Source: Zonotrichia leucophrys gambelii
Lineage: Eukaryota; Chordata; Aves; Passeriformes; Passerellidae
NCBI RefSeq assembly: GCF_028769735.1
Contig: NC_088173.1
Span: 23,810,038-23,874,037 of the forward strand
DNA: 64,000 nucleotides
Direction: 5' to 3'
Translations under genes and position numbers: made by a program
Notes under the pieces: generated by a model
What the model was told of the DNA's origin: nothing
The model's input: the letters and a program-made list of their open reading frames with translations, nothing else
The model's database searches: none
Part shown: positions 55,301 through 64,000 of the stretch, piece by piece
Numbering within the stretch: position 1 is the first letter of the stretch
Layout: every line of letters begins with the position of its first letter

Positions 55301-56213
55301 AAAATCAAAAACTATTTTCAGTTTAATGCTGAACAAGGTTTTTTAAGAAGAACACGGCCTGATTAGAAAGTGAGCAAGCTGCTGTTCCACATGGCTACCA
55401 CAGGCAAGCACAGGTGCTGGTTTCAAGGGACAGCCTGGATCAAAGCAAGGCCTTTATGAATATGAAAGCACACGTTTGTCCCAACAGGGAGGTGCTAACA
55501 ACAGGAAACACAACCTAGTGAGCTGTACATAAAAGCACATGTAATCTCTATCTGTCAAGATTTTTTTTTGCCTGTTTTTGTCTCCAAGAATTAAATAAGG
55601 TATTGAACCTTAGTGCTACGACTACAGCAATGTAGCCTGATGGTACAGTCATGTAAAGTCCTTCAAATACCAGTTTTCCATCAATGTACTGCTAGAGCAG
55701 ATGCAAAAATTTTATTAGACATGTTCTTCCTATCAAATTTTGCATCAAGTTAATGGAAGCAAACTTGCAGATGGTGTTTAAGTCTCATGCAGGTTTATGA
55801 TTGCTAGAATGGTGTTCATTGTTTTGTTGGTGGGATTTTTTAAGATTTGCTTAAGATTTATTACATACAATAGAAGCTGAAAAAGTTCTGTGTGAAAATA
55901 CAAGAATAGGAATTGTGGCAAATTGTTTCAACACTAAATATAAATTACTGCTGTATAGGCTATTACAGGTAATAAAAATCTTTTAAACAAATTATATTTC
56001 AAAACCCAAATTTAATCAAACTAACCAAAACAATTTAACATTCAATTTCACTAATCTTTAAATTGAAATGCTTAATACACATGCTTTGAAGAATTATTCA
56101 TCAATAAACATGGAATGTGAATTTCCAGTAATTATGTATCAGTGGGGTGTTCTTTTTCTTTTCATTACAAGATCCAAAGCAATAAATTCCAAACTCCTCT
56201 TCTTCAGGGATAT
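49372..56213. other. Intergenic and possible RBM46 3' flank
   Basis: The left part is unremarkable. From about 54600 to 56200 the sequence is very AT-rich with several minus-strand AATAAA hexamers, compatible with a 3' UTR or downstream flank of RBM46. The exact 3' end is unknown. Confidence 0.45.
55857..55862 (-). promoter_or_regulatory. Possible polyadenylation signal for RBM46
   Basis: AATAAA on the minus strand, in an AT-rich stretch downstream of the candidate RBM46 terminal exons. Other minus-strand AATAAA hexamers occur nearby (for example 55709-55714), so the one actually used cannot be decided from sequence. Confidence 0.25.
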
Positions 56214-56239
56214 TCAAACCAAGTAGGGTGTACAGTTGG
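56214..56239 (-). CDS. Candidate terminal coding exon of RBM46 (alternative 2)
   Basis: The minus strand reads a pyrimidine-rich tract, then TCTTTCCACAG, then in phase 1 the residues ANCTPYLV and a TGA at 56214-56216. A canonical AATAAA (TTTATT on the plus strand, 55857-55862) lies about 350 nt further downstream, so an ordinary 3' UTR could follow. The very short tail and lack of homology keep confidence low. Confidence 0.18.
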
Positions 56240-57238
56240 CTGTGGAAAGAGAGGGGAGGGGGGGAAAGTGACTTTGATTTCAGCAAACATATTGCATTAT
56301 CAGTTTCAAGATGGACTTAATAGTTAAGATAAAGGTACAATGAAAGCATTCAGAGTCTTATACCAATCCTGTGCTCTTCCCTTTCCTCTACAGCACTAAC
56401 ACTAACTCAAAATAATTAAGAAACTGTTTAGTCAAACACTCATAGGGTTTTTTTTCCTGAGAGCTTTATAGTTTTAAGAGACCCCATTCTTCAGTAGTGA
56501 ATGCATTTTCTCCCCATATACACACACACGCACACTTTTAAGTGAACTAAACTAATAACCCTTTGTTTCACCTTCACTGAGTGCAAAATATTAATGCAGA
56601 CAAGTGCAGATTAGGTCATTGTTCTGAGCTATATTAGCTACATACATTATACATGCCATAGCAGCTGTCATTCATATTGCATATTTACCATATTTAGATC
56701 AGAGTCTGCACTCAGCTAAGCACCAAGTTCTGCCTGATGTACTCTGCACAGACAAACCCCAAATTCACTGTGATCATCAGTGGAGTAGAAGAGAACATGT
56801 TAATTATATCCTGGTTTGAAGTGACTGACTCTACGGAAGGCAGGGAAGTTATTTCACAGATAAAGTCAGTCCAACATTGTTGTGTCTGTCTAACTTATTC
56901 TTTTCCAAGTTCTCTTACACAGACCAAGATTTCCAAAATCTGTCTTCCCTGCCCGCTAGCAGCAGCCGAAAAATAACTGAACCTTTGGGAAATGTTTTGT
57001 GTGCCTGGGATTAGAAACTTCCAGCAGTAAAGTTAACACACATCCATTAATCCACATTAAATGGATTTAATGCCATTTTCAAACTGCCTTGTAAGCTTTC
57101 AAAAACCATTCTCACAGCACTCCAAAAAAAAAAAAGAGGGACGTCTCAGAAGTGACAGTTATACATACTTAAATTCATCCACAATAGCATATTCAAAAAA
57201 AAGTCAGAGGAGACAATAGTCTCTTTTACATGAAACTG

Positions 57239-57303
57239 TGTACCACTTTTGAACATAAACTTATGTACAGTTTATGTACATAAGTTTATGTACCACTTTT
57301 GTT
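57239..57303. repeat. 50-bp-spaced direct repeat containing a 17-bp palindrome
   Basis: TGTACCACTTTTG occurs at 57239-57251 and again at 57289-57301. Between them ACATAAACTTATGTACA (57253-57269) and its exact reverse complement (57275-57291) flank a 5-nt spacer. After the second copy, TTCATAAATTT resembles AACATAAACTT after the first, so the unit is an imperfect duplication. Confidence 0.9.
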
Positions 57304-57440
57304 CATAAATTTAAACCCAAGCTGGAAAGGCAAATAATTAAGAAATGACTGAAAAAATAACTCAAGAGTCATTTTAGGAATAAAAGCCATAGCCTTCTTT
57401 GTGCTGCACAACCAACAAGAACATCAGACTGCGTGATCCA

Positions 57441-57517
57441 TCAGCAGGTATAGGAGAGGTATGGTCTCCTTTGGAAAAAGCAACAGAGACTCTCTACAAG
57501 CCACTTTAGAGCTGTGT
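57441..57517 (-). CDS. Candidate terminal coding exon of RBM46 (alternative 1)
   Basis: A good acceptor (TTGTACTTTCCTCACAG) lies 98 nt after the donor of the 60-nt candidate exon. In phase 1 it opens a 25-codon tail beginning DTALKWLVESLCC and ending at a TGA at 57441-57443. The tail is not recognisable as any known RBM46 C-terminus. A possible ATTAAA polyadenylation signal on the minus strand is at 57066-57071. A competing acceptor at 56240-56241 would instead give an eight-residue tail. The call rests only on splice-site quality and phase. Confidence 0.22.
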
Positions 57518-57615
57518 CTGTGAGGAAAGTACAACTTCTCTAACAAACAGTGCAGCTAAGACCATGTCTCTCAGAGGGTAAAAAGCCACAATGAACAATC
57601 CTGAGGTTTACTCAC

Positions 57616-57675
57616 CTTTACTATCCCACCATGCTGCATTCAGGGACAGCAATGTTATATATGCTTGCTCAGGGG
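57616..57675 (-). CDS. RBM46: Candidate small RBM46 exon, phase 1-1
   Basis: On the minus strand a pyrimidine-rich tract ending TTTTTCTTACAG precedes exactly 60 nt that are open in the phase left by the upstream exon. A textbook donor, GTGAGT, follows. Spliced to 60290-61072 it would add an alanine and PEQAYITLLSLNAAWWDSK, keeping the frame. Splice sites, phase and divisibility by three all agree, which makes chance less likely. I do not recognise this peptide as the mammalian RBM46 C-terminus, so it may be an alternative or sauropsid-specific exon. If the donor is not used, the frame reads two more codons (GE) and stops, so the exon could also be terminal. Transcript evidence is lacking. Confidence 0.5.
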
Positions 57676-60289
57676 CTGTAAGAAAAACCATTATGTGTAA
57701 GTCATCTGATAAATAATTCAGACTTCTAAATTCATACTGTTAAAAAACTTCTTATACTACATTCTGAGCTTTTCTAAAGATCACAAAAAACCTCCAAACC
57801 ATGAATTACCACTTATTATCTGTATTAAACAAAGCCTGCAACTTCTGTATTCTTTTCAAACATCCTACCATTTGTGGCTGTTGACTGTTCCCTGACAGCA
57901 CAGTTTTCTGCTGTCAGGGAACAATCATGTTTTCTAAAAACTATCTTTTTCAAAATATTCAGGCGACACCAAGTGGTTAGTTGTTGTAGTGCTGTCTGCT
58001 CAGGTCTGCCGTGTACCAGTACTATATAATACTTGGTAAAACTCCAGTATTCTGTAATGTGTGAAAGGAAATACAGAAATACATCCCACAAGAAGAAAAA
58101 TTTTAAAAAGCCAGAATGCCTTGAGATTATTAATCAAAGCAGCCCTTTCTCATTTACTTACCTTAGAACAGCTATATTCTTTAAAAAGAAAAGTAACAGC
58201 AAAACCCAACCTCCTGTACACATCATCAAAAATTAAGTGGCCAAAAAATTAGGCTCCTGTAAGAGAAGTTACTTACCAAAAAGAATTAACCCCTATATCA
58301 TCTTTGTACACTCATGTTTATAGTAAATTGCTTCCAAGAAACACATCTAGACTTTTCTCAAATCACTGCTAGTTATCAAAAAACCCACCCCAGACAAAAG
58401 CCCCAAACCCCAAAGAAAAACCACAACCCACACATCCATCAGCAGCATCATTCAACATTTCCAGGAGAAGAAGGACTCTCACATCTAGCAAATCATCTTT
58501 ACCTGCAGATATTCTTTCAACACAGAATATATATTGAACTGGAACAGAGACAACTTCTTTAGATTAGATTGGGAAAGGAAATTGTACTTTTAGACTCCCT
58601 AAGGCTATGTTTCAGCATCATAACAATGCCAAATCAAAATTTTTTTTAATCAACATGAAAGATGTGTATCTTTCAAAAGTCAGCTTTGTACACATTTGCT
58701 TCGAATCAGGGCTCTGCATACTCTTTGCAGGCCCAAATCCTCACAAACCAGAATGCACAGAGGCCATCAAAAGAAAAAGAAAAAGTGTTATTCAAAGATA
58801 ACATGACAGCACTACTAGCACTAGGCCATTAGGCAGACAGCTGTTAAAAGCAAACCTGGTATTTGGGAATTCTGCTAAATACAAATTCACATTAACTGTG
58901 ATTGTATGGCACAATCAAATGCTAAAAAGCTTTAGAATTCTATTAATTTAAATCCACTTTAAAACATTTTCCCTACAGTTATAATTTGTAATTATAACTG
59001 AGCAGATAAAAATCTCAACACATACTTTCTTCATTTTTTTAAATGGCCTCCATCAGGATTTGCCCACAGCTGTGAATAATCACTCCTAATCTAACTTTAA
59101 TTGTTCCCTTGATTCTTTCCCACAGAAGTACCGGAGAGAAAATAACTTTAGGTAATGAAAGAAGCAAACTGGGCAGGTACATATGGTCAAGAACAAAACC
59201 TGCAACTGTCCTTATTCTTCTTTTAAGAAGAGCCTCACATCACTATTTTTTGTTTAGTACCCTTTTTATCTTGTGTTTAGGATTACATGGGTTATAAAGA
59301 TGTGGCCCTAATTTTCCAAGCTAGAAAAATATGGAAACAGACACTCAACTAGTCAAATGCTGTATGTACAAAACCTGACACAGATACTTAGTCATTTATT
59401 ATTCAAAATCACTTTGTCCATCTGAAAGAATCACCTTCTAGAGGTGTCCCAATAATGTAAACCAAGTGCTGCTGAAGTGGACACAATGTATAAGGCTTTG
59501 CGCTTCAGAGCTTCTTCTTCCTCTAAGACCTTTTGGCCACACCAAATCCAAACCCAAAGAGAAGAAAGAATGTAAGCAAGAAGAAAAATCTTGTTTACAT
59601 TTTAGTCATGCATTGCAAAAAAAAGGCATCACAGCCAAGCCTGAAATAAGTCTGCTGTGAACTCATCCAAAGGAGCAAAGGAGAAACCTCACCACAGCCT
59701 ACGTACATCTCAAGAGACCTGAAGGACAAGTGTTAAGTAGCAGTATTAGGAAGAGAAGAATGGTAACACTATTTTAACAGTGTACTGCAATCACTCTTAC
59801 AATTCACCAAAATTAGAACAGGTGAGGGAAAAAACCCAACCAAAGAAAAAAAAATCCCACCCCCCTGCCCAATTTTATAATAGAAAATCTTTCCTTTTCT
59901 AGTAGTTGCATTCTGATTTTTTAAAAATGCAACACATATAAATGAAGATGCTAGAACACAGACTTTCAAAAAAATTTTCAGCACTGTAATCATCTCACAG
60001 ATGACCTTAAACCTAAGTTACTTATATGTCATCCAATTCTTCCTTATACATCATTCCAGTAGATGAATGTAAGCAAAAATTACCCTGGCATTGGACTGTT
60101 TACATACTTTGAGTGTTTTCTCAGTGCTCTCATCTAATGGTCCAGACTCAACTGACACAAAACCAAGCATTCTGCAAACTACTTTATACAAAACACACAT
60201 GTGCACCAAGATATGTATGCCAAGAACCATTTAAAAGTAACTTTTCTAGCTCCAGTTCTTCATATATAATCAAAAATATTTATGCTTAC
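57676..60289 (-). other. RBM46: Probable RBM46 intron downstream of the dsRNA-binding-domain exon
   Basis: This lies between the donor at 60288-60289 and the acceptor of the 60-nt candidate exon. It was scanned for the mammalian last exon (YNFHRSS... QASFF) on the minus strand and none was seen. It contains the 15-bp-arm hairpin at 57886-57923 and a C-rich stretch at 58384-58411. Confidence 0.55.
57886..57923. repeat. Perfect inverted repeat (15-bp arms, 8-nt loop)
   Basis: TGTTCCCTGACAGCA at 57886-57900 and TGCTGTCAGGGAACA at 57909-57923 are exact reverse complements around the loop CAGTTTTC. The hairpin lies in the probable 3' intron of RBM46, about 210 nt upstream (in transcript order) of the 60-nt candidate exon. 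Confidence 0.95.
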
Positions 60290-61072
60290 CTAGATGTAAA
60301 AGTGTGAACTGTGCTGCCAATTCCTTTGCATCTTCTACTGTTGTACAGAGTTTTTCTGGCATGAAATAACTCTGGGAATCGTCTGCAATACTAGAAATAA
60401 GCACCTTGTACACCAAGAGTATTTTCCCATCCTGACTTGTGGTTGAATACAAGCAATATTCTGGTGGTGCCCAGCTATTTTTATGGCAAAAATAATCCAG
60501 ATGCATTACTGCAGAACTGAAGTGACTCAGCTTTAAAGAATACATGCTAATTGGAGTAAGCTTTATTCCTGGAAAAATGGGATATGTACTTCTTTCAACT
60601 TCAGGAGGGCTTGGACTGTGCTGACCATTCAGACGAACTGAAAGACTTGCTGGTTTCCCCAAGGATTTTTGAGTACCATCTTCTTTGTTAGGAAACCCTA
60701 AGAGGTTTTCAGAGCTGGGACTTATCTGACCATTAAAATGCTGCTTCCAAGAACTTTCTTTGTTAACTGGCTTTGCCAGTGTTACCTCAATGCTAGCTCC
60801 ATCAATGCACTTTCCATTCATTATAGACATAGCAGCAACTGCATCTTCACGGTGGAAAAAATGAACAAAAGCATAGTCCCTCAACTTCTTCACACGTTCA
60901 ACTACTCCTGGCTTGAACTTGTTGAATTCAGCTTTGATCTTGTCCTCTGTAGTAGATATCATTAGATTTCTTACATACAAGACTTTGACTCTCTGCATAG
61001 TTTCTTCATCAACTACTTTCTCAGGATCTGCCCAGTCTACTTGAATAGTATGACCCCAGGGCTGGAATGTTC
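60290..61072 (-). CDS. RBM46: RBM46 coding exon (RRM3 and dsRNA-binding-like domain), partial gene
   Basis: This 783-nt exon (phase 1-1, 261 codons) continues the reading frame from 62244. It starts with [19 protein letters not shown], the RRM2-RRM3 linker shared by the A1CF/RBM46/RBM47 family. RRM3 follows, with RNP2 LYVRNL and RNP1 DYAFVHFF. A less conserved linker contains the [11 protein letters not shown] motif. The exon ends with the double-stranded-RNA-binding-like domain, including [16 protein letters not shown] and [20 protein letters not shown]. The acceptor (CTGTAG) and donor (GTAAGC) are both strong. Translation past the donor stops after GKHKYF, so a further exon in phase 1 is required. 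Mammalian RBM46 has about 65 more residues after this point. The exon is intact, with no frameshift or stop, so the gene looks functional. Transcription runs leftward. Confidence 0.95.
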
Positions 61073-62243
61073 CTACAGCAAAGAAGCATTACATAAATAA
61101 GAAACATGCAAAGGAAAGCAGAATTATTCTTATCACCTATCTCCACAAAAAGAAAACATGATGCATACCACTAGAAACTGGGTTTTGTTGCCTATATCTA
61201 CTAAATTTATCTGAAATTGTTAAAGTAAATGAGACTCTGCAAAAATGCCAAGTGCTCTGTTACTTTGGGTTCATTAAACACCATAAGCTGTCAAAACAAA
61301 GACTTTGTGACATGCGCATAGAGACACACAAAAGGAGACCAAAAGTAGCGGATTTAAAAAGCTACTGAACACAGCCTCTTCAATAATACTACCACCTCAA
61401 AAAGCATGGGCAACACCTGGAAATGGTAATGTAAATGTACAGCTTCAGCACAACCCTTACTCTATGTTGCAGCAGATGCCAGAACCCAAACTAAAAGAAA
61501 AAAAAACAAAACCAAATTTGCTTTGTTACTCATGTCAACCCATCATTTCGTGTATCATAGTGGTTTATTTCTCCATTCAGTGATCTGGAGGTATTTCACC
61601 CATCACTTTGCAGATATATAGATATATTAAACATACCAATTACATGTTGAATATATTCCATATTATTACAAGTATTATATTGATACTTATTATATATTTT
61701 ATATTCTGTATATTGTATATACTTTTGAATATTTATTTTCTTTTTCTTTCAAAATTATTTTCTAGTAAAATATTAAAGACCTTTTTTTAAAATATGAAAC
61801 ATTCATGTATTCCATAGTGATGAAAATAACATTACTCATGACAACCCACAGAAAATACGAGGCACATTCAAGGCATTATCCTTTCTGAGCTCACTTTTAA
61901 GAGAATTTGAATGCAGAGCCTTGTGCATGTAAATGAAAACCGAATGTGTGCCCATGCAAATACATACTGGCATAAACACCTAAATTATATTAAACTGATG
62001 TCTATTTTTTAATTGTCAGAACTACCTAAATTACAGCTTCTTTAAAAAAAAGCTTAAAAAACCCCACAACTACAAAACATAAAAAATAAATTCATCCTTA
62101 GCCAAAAGGCAATACTGCAGTTTTGTAACTCTCAAAACACCTTACAGAATAGAAAACAGATATGATCCACCATCTCATCATCCCCCCCAGTATGGAAATA
62201 GTTACTCTCCATAAAAACTCAGTTTAATCACAAACAGATTTAC
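61073..62243 (-). other. RBM46: RBM46 intron between the two RRM exons
   Basis: A 1171-nt GT-AG intron. It contains a strongly AT-rich patch at about 61608-61790, rich in TATT and ATATT words, and no recognised transposable element. Confidence 0.85.
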
Positions 62244-62711
62244 CTGGGATTAGTCGTCTTCTAGCCATTGCAGCTGCTCTGTGAGATTCATATTCTACAA
62301 AGGCAAAGCCACGATTTTTAGTTTTGTCGGTGGCATTTGGATAAACAATGACATCCACCACTCCTTCTGTAACTTTTTTCATTTCATTCAGTATTTCTTC
62401 TTTCTTCTTATCTTTAGGGATTGCTCCAATAAACAGTCTGCAGTTGTCCAAGCTTACGCAGACACCGATGAACTTCCCTGGACGAATTTCATAATTGTTA
62501 AGAATCTTGATGGCCAGCTGGGCTTCCTCCTTAGTGGTGTACATGACAAACGCATAGCCTCGGTTCTCCCCGCTGAACTCCATCATCAGTCTGAGCTCGT
62601 AGATCTTCCCGGCTCTCTCAAAAACAGGCACCAGTTCATCTTCATACATATCACGCGGAATCTTACCCACAAAAACTTCACAGCCACGAGGTGGTGGAGG
62701 ACCTTCCCAAC
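62244..62711 (-). CDS. RBM46: RBM46 internal coding exon (RRM1 and RRM2), partial gene
   Basis: This 468-nt exon (phase 1-1, 156 codons) encodes the start of the RNA-binding core of RBM46. It opens with a [20 protein letters not shown] segment. RRM1 has RNP2 VFVGKI and RNP1 [11 protein letters not shown]2 has RNP2 LFIGAI and RNP1 RGFAFVEY; it ends at RRRLIPG. On the minus strand the acceptor AG lies just right of 62711 and the donor GTAAAT just left of 62244. The donor leaves one G, which joins GA of the next exon to make glycine. The sequence is nearly identical to mammalian RBM46 as I recall it; the paralogues A1CF and RBM47 share the architecture but fit less well. The family binds mRNA. 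In mouse, RBM46 is germ-cell restricted, needed for meiosis and linked to YTHDC2-MEIOC. The upstream exon with the start codon is outside the window. Confidence 0.95.
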
Positions 62712-64000
62712 CTTAAAATAAATTGTCCAACAGCAGCCTTAGTACAAATGCACATTTCCCCCATATCCACTTTGAATGTGGGAGTTATTTATTTTTGGTC
62801 TCAGTAGAAAAAATTCTCAGCACATTCTATTACATCTTATTTATTTTATGTTTAAATTTTTAAAAATGCGAGAAACCTAAAGTTTGCATTTCTTTAAATT
62901 CCATCTTCTAGGCTTTTTTCCAATGTAATCTGTATGACAACACACTGAACATGTTTATCAAAAACACTGACAGGTTTACCAAGAGTCTCTATTTCAATAA
63001 TTTTATGCCACTTACACTTTTATTTCAGATATTAATAAAACTGATATACCTAAGAAAGATACCTAGGTAAGAACTTCAGTTTTATTTTCTACTACAATGC
63101 TTTAAAGTTATAAAATGTTTCTCTCCACTTCTTGCCCCATATTTTTATAAATTTTACTAAGGTCCCCATTGCAGCACTTTTTTTTCTTCCTTGACATCAT
63201 TCAAAAACTCCATTTTTCTCCCACCTTCATTCATCCAATAAAATGAGACTCCCTAAGAAAAGCAGGATACAGAGCCAAACTTTCTACAACAGCCAAAAAT
63301 ATGGAACACTTTTACTCTAGAAACAGACCAGAGTTTTCACAGGCAGTAGTGGATGATAGGAAAAAAAGAAGCAAAAAAAAATTTCCACAGAACAAGTCAG
63401 TCTCTGGTTGACACCCAAAAGCTGCAGAACATCTGTGCTTCTCTCCTTAAGCCAAGGACATTTAAATATTCTTTCATATCTCTGCCATATATACTGAAAG
63501 ATATGTTCAAGAGATAATGTAAAGGTGTATTTATGCATTTAATACTATGGAGCTACGGTCTTCAAATACAGCACTCCATTTTCCCAAAAAAATAATAAAA
63601 AATTTTAAAAGTTTGTTTGGCTTTGTTTCTTTTTGTAAATTAGACAAACAACTCCGGTAGAAGGTTCAAAGGCAGACACTCAAATCATGACTAAAAGCTT
63701 TTTCTAAAAGTTTGACAAGAAAGGTTTTCTACAGGAAAAAGCAAGGAGTCCAAAGATGGTAGAAAAAACTATACTAGTGTGAAATGACAAGCATAATGAG
63801 GCAAGGTGAAAAAATAATTACTCTTGACAAGTTAAGACAAGAAGATAATTAAATAATGTACTTTGGTTTGAAGTTCAGAAAAAATTCATATTTAGATTAT
63901 TTTGTAATTAACACTTTTTCCTTAATGTATTGTCAGAGAGTCTGTAATTTACTTTTGAAAAAAATTAACAGAATTGAAAGATTTTTGCCTTCTCACAAAA
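62712..64000 (-). other. RBM46: RBM46 intron (partial) upstream of the RRM1 exon
   Basis: No coding exon is visible here. The phase-1 acceptor at 62712-62713 shows that at least one coding exon lies further right, outside the window. The sequence is AT-rich with no recognised repeat. The promoter and first coding exon are not included. Confidence 0.7.

Noticed and set aside
56101..56286. Minus-strand frame containing QLYTLLGLNIPEEEEFGIYCF as a possible RBM46 last exon
   Set aside because: This frame is phase 2 relative to the acceptor at 56240-56241, whereas the upstream exons leave phase 1; in phase 1 the exon stops after eight codons.
60738..60965. Plus-strand frame of 75 codons
   Set aside because: It is the antisense shadow of the RBM46 RRM3 exon.
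62281..62721. Plus-strand frame of 146 codons
   Set aside because: It is the antisense shadow of the conserved RBM46 RRM1/RRM2 exon.

Overview
The window reads as AT-rich, CpG-poor vertebrate DNA from a bird, most likely a perching songbird. Coding sequence is sparse and split by GT-AG introns. Interspersed repeats are few. Two CR1 LINE pieces carry the 3' end typical of birds. A block near 41.4-41.7 kb matches, from memory, a retroviral long terminal repeat that is very common in songbird genomes. There are no bacterial features such as operons or ribosome binding sites.

Right end (about 57.4-64.0 kb, minus strand): the 3' half of RBM46, a germ-cell RNA-binding protein with three RRM domains and a C-terminal double-stranded-RNA-binding-like domain. 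Transcription runs right to left. Exon 62244-62711 carries RRM1 and RRM2. Exon 60290-61072 carries RRM3, a linker and the dsRNA-binding-like domain. Both are phase 1-1 and have intact splice sites and reading frames. The first coding exon (the N-terminal ~50 residues) lies beyond the right edge. The familiar mammalian last exon was not found by eye. Instead a 60-nt phase-1 exon candidate (57616-57675) and two possible terminal exons (57441-57517, or starting at 56239) lie downstream.

Left and centre (1 to about 56 kb): a gene desert. In mammals RBM46 is flanked downstream by NPY2R across a long gap, so this is probably the RBM46-NPY2R interval; no NPY2R sequence is visible. It holds a 160-bp perfect TTCC tetranucleotide array (579-740), a young-looking CR1 end (49241-49371), a short CR1 end (4534-4581), a heavily decayed CR1 (about 10475-11075), a possible tRNA-derived SINE relic (about 6412-6490), the solo LTR (about 41370-41745), small simple repeats, one G-quadruplex motif and several clean inverted repeats. 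The most striking inverted repeat is a 27-bp-arm hairpin at 38716-38783.

No novel multi-gene system is present. The points most worth a second look are the 3' end of RBM46, the long hairpins, and whether the desert holds conserved regulatory DNA. All calls come from reading by eye; repeat families and orthology were not checked by search.
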